18,544 nt of DNA from Elusimicrobiota bacterium (GTDB lineage Bacteria; CG03; SLGR01; JAGXOG01). Shown here piece after piece: positions 1-6,992 of the stretch (the first letter of the stretch is position 1; each line of letters opens with the position of its first letter). The stretch is taken from NCBI GenBank assembly GCA_027858455.1, contig JAQICQ010000135.1, positions 1 to 18,544 of the forward strand. The letters run 5' to 3'. The position numbers and the translations under genes are program-made. The notes under the pieces are model-generated. The model was not told the origin of the DNA. It saw nothing but the letters and a program-made list of their open reading frames with translations, and did not search any database.

Positions 1-1504
1 GGCAGGTCGTCTCGTAGAAGTCGGGCTTGTCCGCGAGCGTCTCACCCTTGGTGACGTCGACGTCCATCGGGAGACGCACCGGCAGCTCATCCTCCGGCAC
101 CGGCACCCAACCGCACTTCGGACAGCGGATCATCGGGATCGGGTTGCCCCAGTACCGCTGACGCGAGATCAGCCAGTCGCGGAGCCTGAAGTTGACCGCC
201 TCCCGGCCGCTCCCCCGCTCGTCGAGCCAGGCGGTGACCGCTCGCACGCCCTCCCCGCCCTTGCCGGTGGGCGTGCCGGTGAACTCCCCGGACTGCACCA
301 TCACGCCCGGCCCGTCGTACGCCTCGTCCCACCCGACGTCCTCGACCACGCGCTCGGGCTCGTCCCGCAGGCGCTCCGCGAGCGGGTCGTCCTCCGGCAC
401 GACCACGGGCGGGATCGGCAGGCCGTACTTGCGGGCGAACTCGAAGTCGCGCTGGTCGCCGCAGGGCACCGCCATCACCGCGCCGGTCCCGTACTCCATG
501 AGCACGTAGTCCGCGACCCACACCGGCACGCGCTCGCCATTCACGGGGTTGATCACGTGACGACCGGTGGGCGCGCCGTGCTTCTCCGCCTCCCCGGAAC
601 GGTCGACGCTGCTCATCTGCGCGGCGATCCGCTGCACCTCGCGCACGTCGTCCTCGTACGCGGTGCCCTCGACCAGTTCGTCCACGAGCGGGTGCTCCGG
701 GGCGAGCAGGAAGAACGTGCACCCGAACAGCGTGTCGGGACGGGTGGTGAACACGGTGATGATGCGCTGGGTCGGCGCACCCTCCTCGTCGGCGAGGACG
801 AACTCCACCTCGGCGCCCTCGCTGCGGCCGATCCAGTTGGCCTGCATCGCCTTGACGTTCTCCGGCCAGCCCTCGAGGTCGTCGAGACTGTCCAGGAGCT
901 CCTGGGCGTACTCCGTGATCTTGAAGTACCACTGCTCGAGCTCGCGCCGCTCGACGAGCGACTTGCACCGCCAGCAGACGCCGTTCGCGAGCACCTGCTC
1001 GTTGGCGAGCACTGTCTTGCAGCCGGGGCACCAGTTCACGGGGCTCGACTCCCTCGCCACGAGCCCGCGCTCGCGGAACTTCAGGAAGATCCACTGTCCC
1101 CAGCGGTAGTAATCCTCGTCGCACGAGATCACCGTGCGGTCCCAGTCGTAGCTGAACCCCATACGCTTCAGCGAGGCGCGCTGGCGCTCGATGTTGGCGT
1201 ACGTCCACTCCGCGGGGTGCGAGCCCGACTGGATCGCGGCGTTCTCCGCGGGCAGTCCGAACGCGTCCCACCCGATCGGGTGCAGGACGTTGGTCCCGCG
1301 CATCGTGTGATACCGCGCGACCACGTCGCCGATCGAGTAGTTCCGCGCGTGGCCCATGTGGATGTCCCCGGAAGGATACGGGAACATCTCGAGGATGTAG
1401 CGCTTCGGCTTGTCGGGTTCCTCGGTGACCGCGTGCAGGCGCTCTCGCTCCCACACCGCCTGCCACTTCTCTTCGAACCGTCCGGGATCGAACTCAGTCA
1501 CCAC
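1..1504 (-). CDS. leuS: Leucyl-tRNA synthetase, N-terminal 501 codons (runs off the left edge)
   Basis: Charges tRNA-Leu with leucine in the cytoplasm (class I aminoacyl-tRNA synthetase). Translating the minus strand from 1504 gives 501 uninterrupted codons to the window edge. Visible in order: the class I HIGH signature as HMGH (residues 49-52, within YPSGDIHMGHARNY), a zinc module with Cys159, Cys162, Cys177 and Cys180, the CP1 editing domain with TTRPDT (253-258) and GTGAVMAVPCGDQRD (339-353), and a second CPKC (461-464). The KMSKS end lies outside the window. The start is GTG at 1504 or the adjacent GTG at 1501; a GAAGGGG ribosome site lies just upstream. The editing motif has Cys-Gly where many bacterial enzymes have Ala/Gly-His before the conserved Asp-Gln-Arg-Asp. 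Third codon positions are nearly all G/C, unlike everything right of 4,150. A large open frame in another minus-strand phase (87-1466) is a GC-bias shadow. Confidence 0.96.
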   Translation of the reverse strand, partial: MVTEFDPGRFEEKWQAVWERERLHAVTEEPDKPKRYILEMFPYPSGDIHMGHARNYSIGDVVARYHTMRGTNVLHPIGWDAFGLPAENAAIQSGSHPAEWTYANIERQRASLKRMGFSYDWDRTVISCDEDYYRWGQWIFLKFRERGLVARESSPVNWCPGCKTVLANEQVLANGVCWRCKSLVERRELEQWYFKITEYAQELLDSLDDLEGWPENVKAMQANWIGRSEGAEVEFVLADEEGAPTQRIITVFTTRPDTLFGCTFFLLAPEHPLVDELVEGTAYEDDVREVQRIAAQMSSVDRSGEAEKHGAPTGRHVINPVNGERVPVWVADYVLMEYGTGAVMAVPCGDQRDFEFARKYGLPIPPVVVPEDDPLAERLRDEPERVVEDVGWDEAYDGPGVMVQSGEFTGTPTGKGGEGVRAVTAWLDERGSGREAVNFRLRDWLISRQRYWGNPIPMIRCPKCGWVPVPEDELPVRLPMDVDVTKGETLADKPDFYETTC

Positions 1505-1542
1505 GCGGCGCCCCTTCGAAGGTAGACTCGCAGGACCTGGCC

Positions 1543-1548
1543 ATTGTA
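1543..1548 (-). promoter_or_regulatory. Possible -10 element of leuS
   Basis: TACAAT reads on the minus strand about 40 bases upstream of the leuS GTG start, in an otherwise GC-rich 182-base divergent spacer (1505-1686). The hexamer 17 bases further upstream (GCTCGG) is not a convincing -35. No T-box antiterminator motif is visible in the leader. The rest of the spacer holds only the ribosome site of the rightward gene (GAGG at 1675-1678). Confidence 0.3.
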
Positions 1549-1686
1549 GCGGACAGGTGCGGTGACCGAGCGTGCGAAGGCGCAAGCGCGCGGCATCTGA
1601 GGCGTGCATGAGAGCACACGCCAGTCGTTGCCGATACACTCATCGAGGAAGACACGCTCGCGATCACCGGACAAGAGGCGAAGGAC

Positions 1687-3972
1687 GTGGGGAGACAGCA
1701 CGGACAGACGCGGGTGCGCGGGTCGCTGTCGGCGGTCCTCGCCCTGGCGATCGCCGCCGCGCTCACCGGCCCGCTCCCGCTGGGCGCGCTCACCCAGACC
1801 ACCATCTCGATCGACGGAGCCTTCGCCGACTGGTCGCCCGTCCTCGCGGACTCGGACAATACCCTCTCCGACCCCTCCGGACCCGCCGACCCGGACCCGG
1901 TCAACGACCTCAAGGATCGCGACATCAGTCTCCTCGCGAGCACCTGGGACAGCGACTACTTCTACCTCTACGTGCGACGCACGGAGACCGCCCAGACCCA
2001 GATACGCTTCTGGACCTACTTCGATCTCGACCACGACGGACTCATGGAGGACACCGACCTCGTGCTCGAGATCCGCCTCAACCGCTGGGGCGACCCGAAG
2101 TCCTACACACTGATGGCCTACGACCCCGACGCCGTGACCGGCGACCCCCTCACGGGCGACGGCGAGACGCTCCCCGGCACCACCGGGGATGAGCTGGCGG
2201 GCGCATCGGTGAGCGCCGCGACCGAGGGCATCGAGATGGAGGCGCGCGTCGCCTGGTCCTCGCTCGGGTTCTCGCCACCGCACGATGCGGGACACCCGAT
2301 GCAGTTCAAGCAGTCCTGCGGGCTCGCGGCCGCCCTGCCGGAAGGCGTGAACGACAACACCGACATCGTGTCCCTCAGGCGTCGCGGACTCACGCTCGTC
2401 CCGGACCGCTACTCGGCAGGGCTCCCGGGCGACACGCTCACCTACACGCACACCCTCACCAACACCGGCAACGACACCGAGGTCTTCGAGCTCGCTGCGA
2501 CGTCCTCCGAGGGATGGGCGGTCTCGCTCGACGGCGGCGGGTCGACCATGCAGGTGACCCTCGCGCCCGGCGGCTCCGTGGACGTTCAGGTCGGACTGGC
2601 GATCCCCGTGGACGCGTCGTTCAGCGTCACCGACCGCACCTCGCTCAGCGCCACGCTGCTCGACGACCCCGCGTACTCCGCGACGGTGACCGACTCGACC
2701 AACGTCGGCGTGGTCTCCCTCAGCCCCGACCAGACCGCGGCCGGCGCGGAGGGGACGGACGTCGATCACACGTTCACGCTGACGAACATCTCCGGCGAGG
2801 ACCACGTCTTCGATCTCTCAGCCACCGACGGCTCCGGCTGGCCCGTGAGCGTCCTCGACCCGATGACCGGCGACCCGCTCACGGCGGTGTCTGTCGCTGC
2901 AGGAGCGTCCACACAGGTGATGCTCCGCGTCCCGATCCCATCGGGCACCCCGCCGGGCACGATCTCCACCAGCACGCTCCGAGCAGCGCTGCAGAGCGAT
3001 CCGACGGCCTTCGGCGAGGCTCGGGCGGTCACCGTCGTGCGCCTGCCCATCGACATCGAGCCCGACCGCACCGGCGAGCAGGGGGCCGGCCAGGCGATCC
3101 AGTACGCGCACACGGTCACCAACGCCTCGGACGCGCAGCAGACCGTGTCGCTCAGTGCCTCATCGTCACAGGGTTGGACGGTGCAGATCCTCGACGCCTC
3201 CGCCACACAGCCGATCACCACGCTCGACCTTGCCCCCAACGGCGGCTCGGCGGATGTCACCGTGCGCGTCACGGTACCGGCGGGCGTGGCCCAGGGGACC
3301 GTCGACCAGACGACCGTGACCGCCTCCGCGGGCGCCCACTCCGACCAGGTCGTCGACTCGACCACGGTCGTGAACCTCGCCACCTACTCCGACAGCGCCT
3401 TCTCGCAGCGCAGCGACTCCTTCGCTCCCGCCGATCGCGTCTACGCGCGAGGCATGGGCCTCTTCGCGTACTCTCGCGTCGTCTTCTCATGGTACGACCC
3501 GATGGGCGGACTCGCGCACCAGAGCCCCGACATCGGTGTGGATTCCCTTGGGACGAGCGCCGCGTACCTGGATCTCGCGGATGACGCCGCCGAGGGGACG
3601 TGGGAGGTCGTGCTCACTGACGACGACACCGGCGCCGAGATCGCGCGTCACGCCTTCCAGGTCGCCGTGCCGTCCGTGCTGACCATGAGCGTGGACACCA
3701 CGGTCATCGACTTCGGTCTGCTCGACCCGAGCACTCCTTCGGACACGCATACCGTGAACGTCACCGTCGAGTCGAACCGGCCCTACGCGCTCTCCCGCTC
3801 GATCGCGGGAGACGCGGCACTCATGGGCCTCTCGGTCACGGGCGAGGCGAACGGGGACAAGCCCGCCGGCACGGACACCCACGCCGACGCGTATCAGGCT
3901 ACGGTCTCCTGGGACGCCGACGCCGGGGTACCGCTCGAGGCGAGCGTCGCCTACACCGTGGTGCCGTACTGA
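1687..3972 (+). CDS. Secreted multidomain protein with DOMON/CBM9-like head and three Ig-like repeats
   Basis: 761 residues, GTG start with GAGG at 1675-1678 as ribosome site. Residues 1-36 form a signal peptide: Arg-rich n-region, then an Ala/Leu core ending near LGALTQ. Residues about 38-215 resemble the beta-sandwich of DOMON/CBM9-type carbohydrate- or ligand-binding domains (opening SIDGAFADW) and contain a DLDHDG loop (113-118) that looks like a calcium site. Three related repeats of about 105 residues follow (roughly 235-340, 345-450, 455-560). Each has a T-x-T-N-x core, a GW motif near its middle (GWAVS, GWPVS, GWTVQ) and a run of alternating Val/Thr, as in NEW3/DUF11-type Ig-like domains. 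A further beta-rich region (565-660) and a C-terminal domain containing DFGLLDP complete it. There is no sortase motif, C-terminal membrane helix or S-layer motif, so it is probably released or held non-covalently. Function and ligand are unknown. It is divergent from leuS and shares its GC-rich codon use. Confidence 0.85.
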   Translation: MGRQHGQTRVRGSLSAVLALAIAAALTGPLPLGALTQTTISIDGAFADWSPVLADSDNTLSDPSGPADPDPVNDLKDRDISLLASTWDSDYFYLYVRRTETAQTQIRFWTYFDLDHDGLMEDTDLVLEIRLNRWGDPKSYTLMAYDPDAVTGDPLTGDGETLPGTTGDELAGASVSAATEGIEMEARVAWSSLGFSPPHDAGHPMQFKQSCGLAAALPEGVNDNTDIVSLRRRGLTLVPDRYSAGLPGDTLTYTHTLTNTGNDTEVFELAATSSEGWAVSLDGGGSTMQVTLAPGGSVDVQVGLAIPVDASFSVTDRTSLSATLLDDPAYSATVTDSTNVGVVSLSPDQTAAGAEGTDVDHTFTLTNISGEDHVFDLSATDGSGWPVSVLDPMTGDPLTAVSVAAGASTQVMLRVPIPSGTPPGTISTSTLRAALQSDPTAFGEARAVTVVRLPIDIEPDRTGEQGAGQAIQYAHTVTNASDAQQTVSLSASSSQGWTVQILDASATQPITTLDLAPNGGSADVTVRVTVPAGVAQGTVDQTTVTASAGAHSDQVVDSTTVVNLATYSDSAFSQRSDSFAPADRVYARGMGLFAYSRVVFSWYDPMGGLAHQSPDIGVDSLGTSAAYLDLADDAAEGTWEVVLTDDDTGAEIARHAFQVAVPSVLTMSVDTTVIDFGLLDPSTPSDTHTVNVTVESNRPYALSRSIAGDAALMGLSVTGEANGDKPAGTDTHADAYQATVSWDADAGVPLEASVAYTVVPY

Positions 3973-4022
3973 CCCGTCGCGCCAGTCTGACCCGTGGCGC
4001 CGTCGTGACCCCTTGCGCCGCC
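3969..4022 (+). repeat. Three imperfect 18-bp tandem repeats spanning a stop codon
   Basis: Three consecutive 18-base units start at 3969, 3987 and 4005, with consensus CTGACCCGTSGCGCCRKY; the third unit is the most diverged. Each unit carries TGA in the same frame as the upstream secreted protein, so the first TGA is its stop and the next two are back-up stops. The residues between would read PVAPV-like. This may be a short slippage product; no function is evident. Confidence 0.7.
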
Positions 4023-4031
4023 CCGGACGCA

Positions 4032-4069
4032 GAACGCCCCTCCCGGGGCGGACCCGGAAGGGGCGGTTC
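4032..4069. terminator. GC-rich hairpin between convergent gene ends
   Basis: GAACGCCCCT (4032-4041) pairs with AGGGGCGGTTC (4059-4069), with one bulged base and a further GC-rich inner helix. It lies after the secreted-protein gene on the plus strand and just after the tRNA 3' end on the minus strand, so it could terminate both. It lacks a clear U-tract on either strand, which is common for terminators of GC-rich genomes but weakens the call. Confidence 0.45.
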
Positions 4070-4074
4070 GATCG

Positions 4075-4150
4075 TGGTGGAGCCAAGGGGGCTCGAACCC
4101 CTGACCTCATGGCTGCCAGCCATGTGCTCTCCCAGCTGAGCTACACCCCC
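4075..4150 (-). tRNA. tRNA-Ala(GGC), probably a hybrid of two genomes
   Basis: Read on the minus strand it is 76 nt with an encoded CCA. The D stem is GCTC/GAGC, the anticodon stem CATGG/CCATG encloses loop CTGGCAG (anticodon GGC), and the T stem AGGGG/CCCCT encloses TTCGAGC. G3:U70, the alanine identity pair, is present. The acceptor stem is poor: 5' GGGGGTG against 3' TGGCTCC gives G-C, G-C, G.U, G-C, a G-G mismatch, U.G and G.U. The 3' strand would fit GGGGCCA or GGAGCCA, and the 5' strand would fit CACCYCC, so each half looks native to a different gene. The 5' end lies 7 bases after the stop of the AT-rich coiled-coil gene; the 3' end adjoins GC-rich DNA. Confidence 0.85.
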
Positions 4151-4157
4151 AAAAATA

Positions 4158-4493
4158 TTATTTATTTCTTCTCTTCTTTTTCATCTTTGTAAGAGAACCT
4201 TTTTTGCCTCTTATCTGATTTTCAATGTCCTGTATTTGCTGAACTAGTTTTTTGAGCTTTTTAATCTCCACTTTCTCTTTTCTAAGCATAGGATAAACTT
4301 TTTCGCCAAGTTTAGAGATTAATGTTTTTCTTTCGCTTTCCAGCGTAAACTGTTCTACTTTAACTTTACTTTTCTTTGTAGTGTAGGTGGCCTCTTTTTC
4401 TACTTCTTTAAGAAGCTTGCCGGCCTGACCGGCCATCTCTTTTGCTTTCTCTTCTGTCTTTTTAAGTAAATTTTTAATTTCTTCTTTCTTCAT
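4158..4493 (-). CDS. Small Lys/Glu-rich coiled-coil protein, unknown function
   Basis: 111 residues, not recognised as a named family. It is dominated by Lys and Glu with heptad-like spacing: an amphipathic helix at 1-40 (KKEEIKNLLKKTEEKAKEM), a short Thr/Lys linker, a second helical stretch at 50-95 and a very basic tail ending KMKKKRRNK. There is no signal peptide, membrane segment or cysteine. The N-terminus resembles YtxH/apolipoprotein-like helical proteins, and the basic tail could bind nucleic acid or membranes; both are guesses. The start is well supported: AAGGAG lies 5 bases before ATG at 4493. It follows nrdJ by 46 bases on the same strand, so it is probably in that transcript, with the tRNA 7 bases after its stop. 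Confidence 0.75.
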   Translation of the reverse strand: MKKEEIKNLLKKTEEKAKEMAGQAGKLLKEVEKEATYTTKKSKVKVEQFTLESERKTLISKLGEKVYPMLRKEKVEIKKLKKLVQQIQDIENQIRGKKGSLTKMKKKRRNK

Positions 4494-4539
4494 AACATCT
4501 CCTTATTTAATACCTATTTTATTCTTAACTGAACAAAAG

Positions 4540-6237
4540 TCAATTATCAAGCCCCGGGTTATCACATTCGCATACTATATTTAAAACCTGCTGGCGCCGG
4601 GCATTATGACGGTATACGGTAATACCCTTGCACCCTGTCCGGTAAGCCCTTACAATTATATCTTTTACTCCATCCAGCCCGTAATGCTCGGGAAGGTTTA
4701 CCGTCTTTGATATGGCATTATCTACATATTTCTGAAAGGCGGCCTGCATTAACACATGCACCCTGGGCGGTATATCCAAAGCGGTTACAAAGACTTCTTT
4801 TAATTTATCGGGAATTCCCTGAAGGTCGGATAGCTTTTTGCCTTCCGATAACTGCTCTATAATTTCATCAGAGGAAATTTTATCCGGCGAAAATTGCTCT
4901 TTTTTTAATCTTTCAATAAATACCGGGTCTGCGCTAAGCATTCTTTTTCCGGACGGCGATTCCCTGTCTATAACTAATGAATAGAGCGGCTCTATACCGC
5001 TGGTAGTGCCGGCCAATATAGATATAGAACCGGTGGGCGCAATAGTAGTAACTAAAGCATTCCGCCTTGGAGTTTTAATGTCGGACTTAAAATAATTAGG
5101 AAACTCGCCTTTTTCTTCGGCTAATCCTTCCGACCGGCGGTGTGCCGTTTTAGTTATAAAATCCATGGTTTTGCGGGCAAGCTCAATAGCTTTTACGGAA
5201 TTATATGAAATATTCAGTTTCATAAGCATGGCTGCAAAGCCCATAATTCCAAGGCCTATCTTCCGGTTGCTTTTAACTGTCTCTGATATTGCTTTAAGCG
5301 GGAAGAACGATACATCTATGGCGTCGTCTAAAAATTCTACAGCGGTTTCCGTAGTCCCTTTTAATTTCTTCCAGTCAACCTTACCTCCGGCAACATGACG
5401 GGACAAATTTATAGAACCAAGGATACAGGCCTCGTAAGGAAAAAGAGGTTGTTCACCGCATGGATTGGTCGCTTCTATATCTCCCATTTCTTTTAAAGGA
5501 TTGGACCTGTTTACTTTATCTATAAATATTACTCCCGGCTCGCCGTTTTTCCAGCCACCGCGGGCGATTTTATCAAATATAAATTTAGCGTTTTTTTTCC
5601 CTCTTACTTTTTTGCCGGGCGGATAATAAAGGTTATACTCACTGTCATTTTTAAGCGCTTCCATAAACTCGTCCGTCAGGGCTACCGATATATTAAAATT
5701 ATTGAGCTTCTGCTCATCGGCTTTTGCATCAATGAATTCTTCAATGTCAGGATGGTCTACCCTCAATATTCCCATATTTGCGCCCCGGCGCTTGCCTCCC
5801 TGCATAACAGCTTCAGTGGCTTTATCATAGACCTCCATAAAAGATATCGGCCCCGTAGTCTTTCCCCCTGTGGATTTTACAATATCTCCGCGGGGACGCA
5901 GGCGCGAGAAAGAAAATCCGGTGCCTCCGCCGGTCTTGTGAGTTAGAGCTGTATGTTTTAAAGTATCAAAGATAGCCTCCATGTCGTCTTCTATAGGATA
6001 GACAAAACATGCCGCAAGCTGCGGAACTTTGGTACCCGCATTCATAAGACACGGAGAGTTAGGCAGAAAATCAAGGGAGGAGATAAGGTTATAAAATTTC
6101 TCTTCCTGTTTTACTCTGCCTGTGACCTCGGCGGCGGCGACAAAACCCGCCACCCTCCGAAACATACCGTCCGGTGTTTCCTCTTTAAGAAGGTATCTTT
6201 TTTTAAGAAGTTCTTCTGCGAGCGGAGAAAATTTCAT
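4540..6237 (-). CDS. nrdJ: Adenosylcobalamin-dependent (class II) ribonucleotide reductase
   Basis: Reduces ribonucleotides to deoxyribonucleotides using a cobalamin-derived radical, so it needs no oxygen. 565 residues. Visible: the substrate region NSPCLMNAG (60-68), Cys77 in QLAACF and Cys271 as the likely redox pair, the active-site triad N258-x-C260-x-E262 in NPCGEQPL, and the phosphate-binding PTGSIS (401-406). There is no N-terminal ATP-cone. The C-terminus is short: after GCKGITVYRHN it ends with Cys556-Glu-Cys558 and seven more residues, whereas many NrdJ proteins continue into a zinc-ribbon with two CxxC pairs. The CxC may serve as the shuttle dithiol. The ATG shares one base with the TAA of rnhB (TAATG), implying translational coupling. 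Confidence 0.93.
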   Translation of the reverse strand: MKFSPLAEELLKKRYLLKEETPDGMFRRVAGFVAAAEVTGRVKQEEKFYNLISSLDFLPNSPCLMNAGTKVPQLAACFVYPIEDDMEAIFDTLKHTALTHKTGGGTGFSFSRLRPRGDIVKSTGGKTTGPISFMEVYDKATEAVMQGGKRRGANMGILRVDHPDIEEFIDAKADEQKLNNFNISVALTDEFMEALKNDSEYNLYYPPGKKVRGKKNAKFIFDKIARGGWKNGEPGVIFIDKVNRSNPLKEMGDIEATNPCGEQPLFPYEACILGSINLSRHVAGGKVDWKKLKGTTETAVEFLDDAIDVSFFPLKAISETVKSNRKIGLGIMGFAAMLMKLNISYNSVKAIELARKTMDFITKTAHRRSEGLAEEKGEFPNYFKSDIKTPRRNALVTTIAPTGSISILAGTTSGIEPLYSLVIDRESPSGKRMLSADPVFIERLKKEQFSPDKISSDEIIEQLSEGKKLSDLQGIPDKLKEVFVTALDIPPRVHVLMQAAFQKYVDNAISKTVNLPEHYGLDGVKDIIVRAYRTGCKGITVYRHNARRQQVLNIVCECDNPGLDN

Positions 6238-6890
6238 TAGATTTTATTAAAAGACTTCATCTTCAGGATAGGCGCCCAGTTCCTGGAAAACCGGGTCCCG
6301 TGAGGAAGGCGTCCGTGTTTTTTAAAATGCTTCTTAAAAAATAACTCAGTTTTGGAATTTGCATAACCCGACACATATTCATGACCGGCTTTTTTACAAA
6401 GTTTTGAGACTTTCCTGTCTCTTAAAAGTTTTGCTTTTATAGAGGCAAGCGATACTGACGGGTATCTCTCGTCGGCTTTGCTCTCGTATATAAAGCCCCG
6501 GTGCCAGAATCCAAGCTTGCGTATAAATTTATCCCGGCTGAGCATTCCCAGTTGTTCTATATATACCTCGCCGACCTGGTGCCAATTTAACGCCTCTAAT
6601 ATTTTTGCGGTTGCTTTTATATGGAGGGTGTACATATTCTCTTTATCGAGAGAGGAAGCATCTACCACTACCTGTTTCTTGTTAATTATGTAGTCGGCGG
6701 CATTCTTCCATACGGACTTTCTTCTTTGGTGGGCGCGCAAGCCTGAACCGAATTTTTTAGAATCTTTTACCCCCAGTTCAGTCAGGGTGTCGAGCTTATC
6801 TTTTCTGACGAGAACTCCACTTATTACGAGGGGGCCGAAGACCGGTCCCATTCCCGCTTCATCAATTCCTATTACTAATTTCTTATCCAT
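6237..6890 (-). CDS. rnhB: Ribonuclease HII, archaeal-like, with altered active-site motifs
   Basis: Cuts RNA in RNA-DNA hybrids and single ribonucleotides in DNA. 217 residues. The N-terminal IDEAGMGPVFGPLVISGV (9-26) gives catalytic Asp10 and Glu11 and the GP-x-x-GP pattern typical of archaeal-type RNase HII; it is not RNase HIII-like. The later catalytic Asp is Asp140 in ESKADERYP, followed by VSLASIKAKLLRDR (146-159). Two departures: the family GRG substrate motif reads Gly-Met-Gly (13-15), and the position expected for the third acidic residue is Glu112 in VYIEQLG where Asp is usual. The ribosome site before ATG 6890 is weak. Being co-transcribed with a ribonucleotide reductase makes sense, since both control ribonucleotides in DNA. 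A TATAAT-like minus-strand element at 6917-6922 may belong to its promoter. Confidence 0.88.
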   Translation of the reverse strand: MDKKLVIGIDEAGMGPVFGPLVISGVLVRKDKLDTLTELGVKDSKKFGSGLRAHQRRKSVWKNAADYIINKKQVVVDASSLDKENMYTLHIKATAKILEALNWHQVGEVYIEQLGMLSRDKFIRKLGFWHRGFIYESKADERYPSVSLASIKAKLLRDRKVSKLCKKAGHEYVSGYANSKTELFFKKHFKKHGRLPHGTRFSRNWAPILKMKSFNKI

Positions 6891-6926
6891 GATACTTGAT
6901 TTAATCTTATATTACTATTATAATAA

Positions 6927-6965
6927 TTGCAAATTTTTAAATGGTTAGTTTTAATTTTATATAAT
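6927..6965 (+). promoter_or_regulatory. Probable promoter of the plus-strand PLP/desulfurase operon
   Basis: The 102-base divergent spacer is almost pure A/T. TTGCAA (6927-6932) with a 17-base gap to TTTAAT (6950-6955) is the best sigma70-like pair; a separate TATAAT lies at 6960-6965. The ribosome site AAAGGAG follows shortly before ATG 6993. Because the spacer is so AT-rich, chance matches are likely and the exact start site is uncertain. Confidence 0.35.
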
Positions 6966-6992
6966 AATATTTTTTGAAAGGAGATATTACCA

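Noticed and set aside
87..1466. Minus-strand open frame of 459 codons
   Set aside because: Arg/Ala/Gly-rich with no family resemblance; it is an out-of-phase shadow of leuS in GC-rich DNA. The true LeuS frame reads 501 codons without a break.
1505..1686. T-box leader controlling leuS
   Set aside because: The spacer lacks the conserved T-box antiterminator sequence and a terminator stem; the likely leader is only about 40 bases.
1498..3584. Several long open frames on both strands across the secreted-protein gene
   Set aside because: Low-complexity Arg/Gly/Pro products typical of GC-rich shadow frames; the 1687-3972 frame alone has a signal peptide, domain repeats and sensible composition.
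4075..4150. tRNA gene as attachment site of an integrated phage or island
   Set aside because: No integrase, no direct repeat of the tRNA 3' end elsewhere in the window, and the adjoining DNA is housekeeping genes; a restored tRNA would have a matched acceptor stem.
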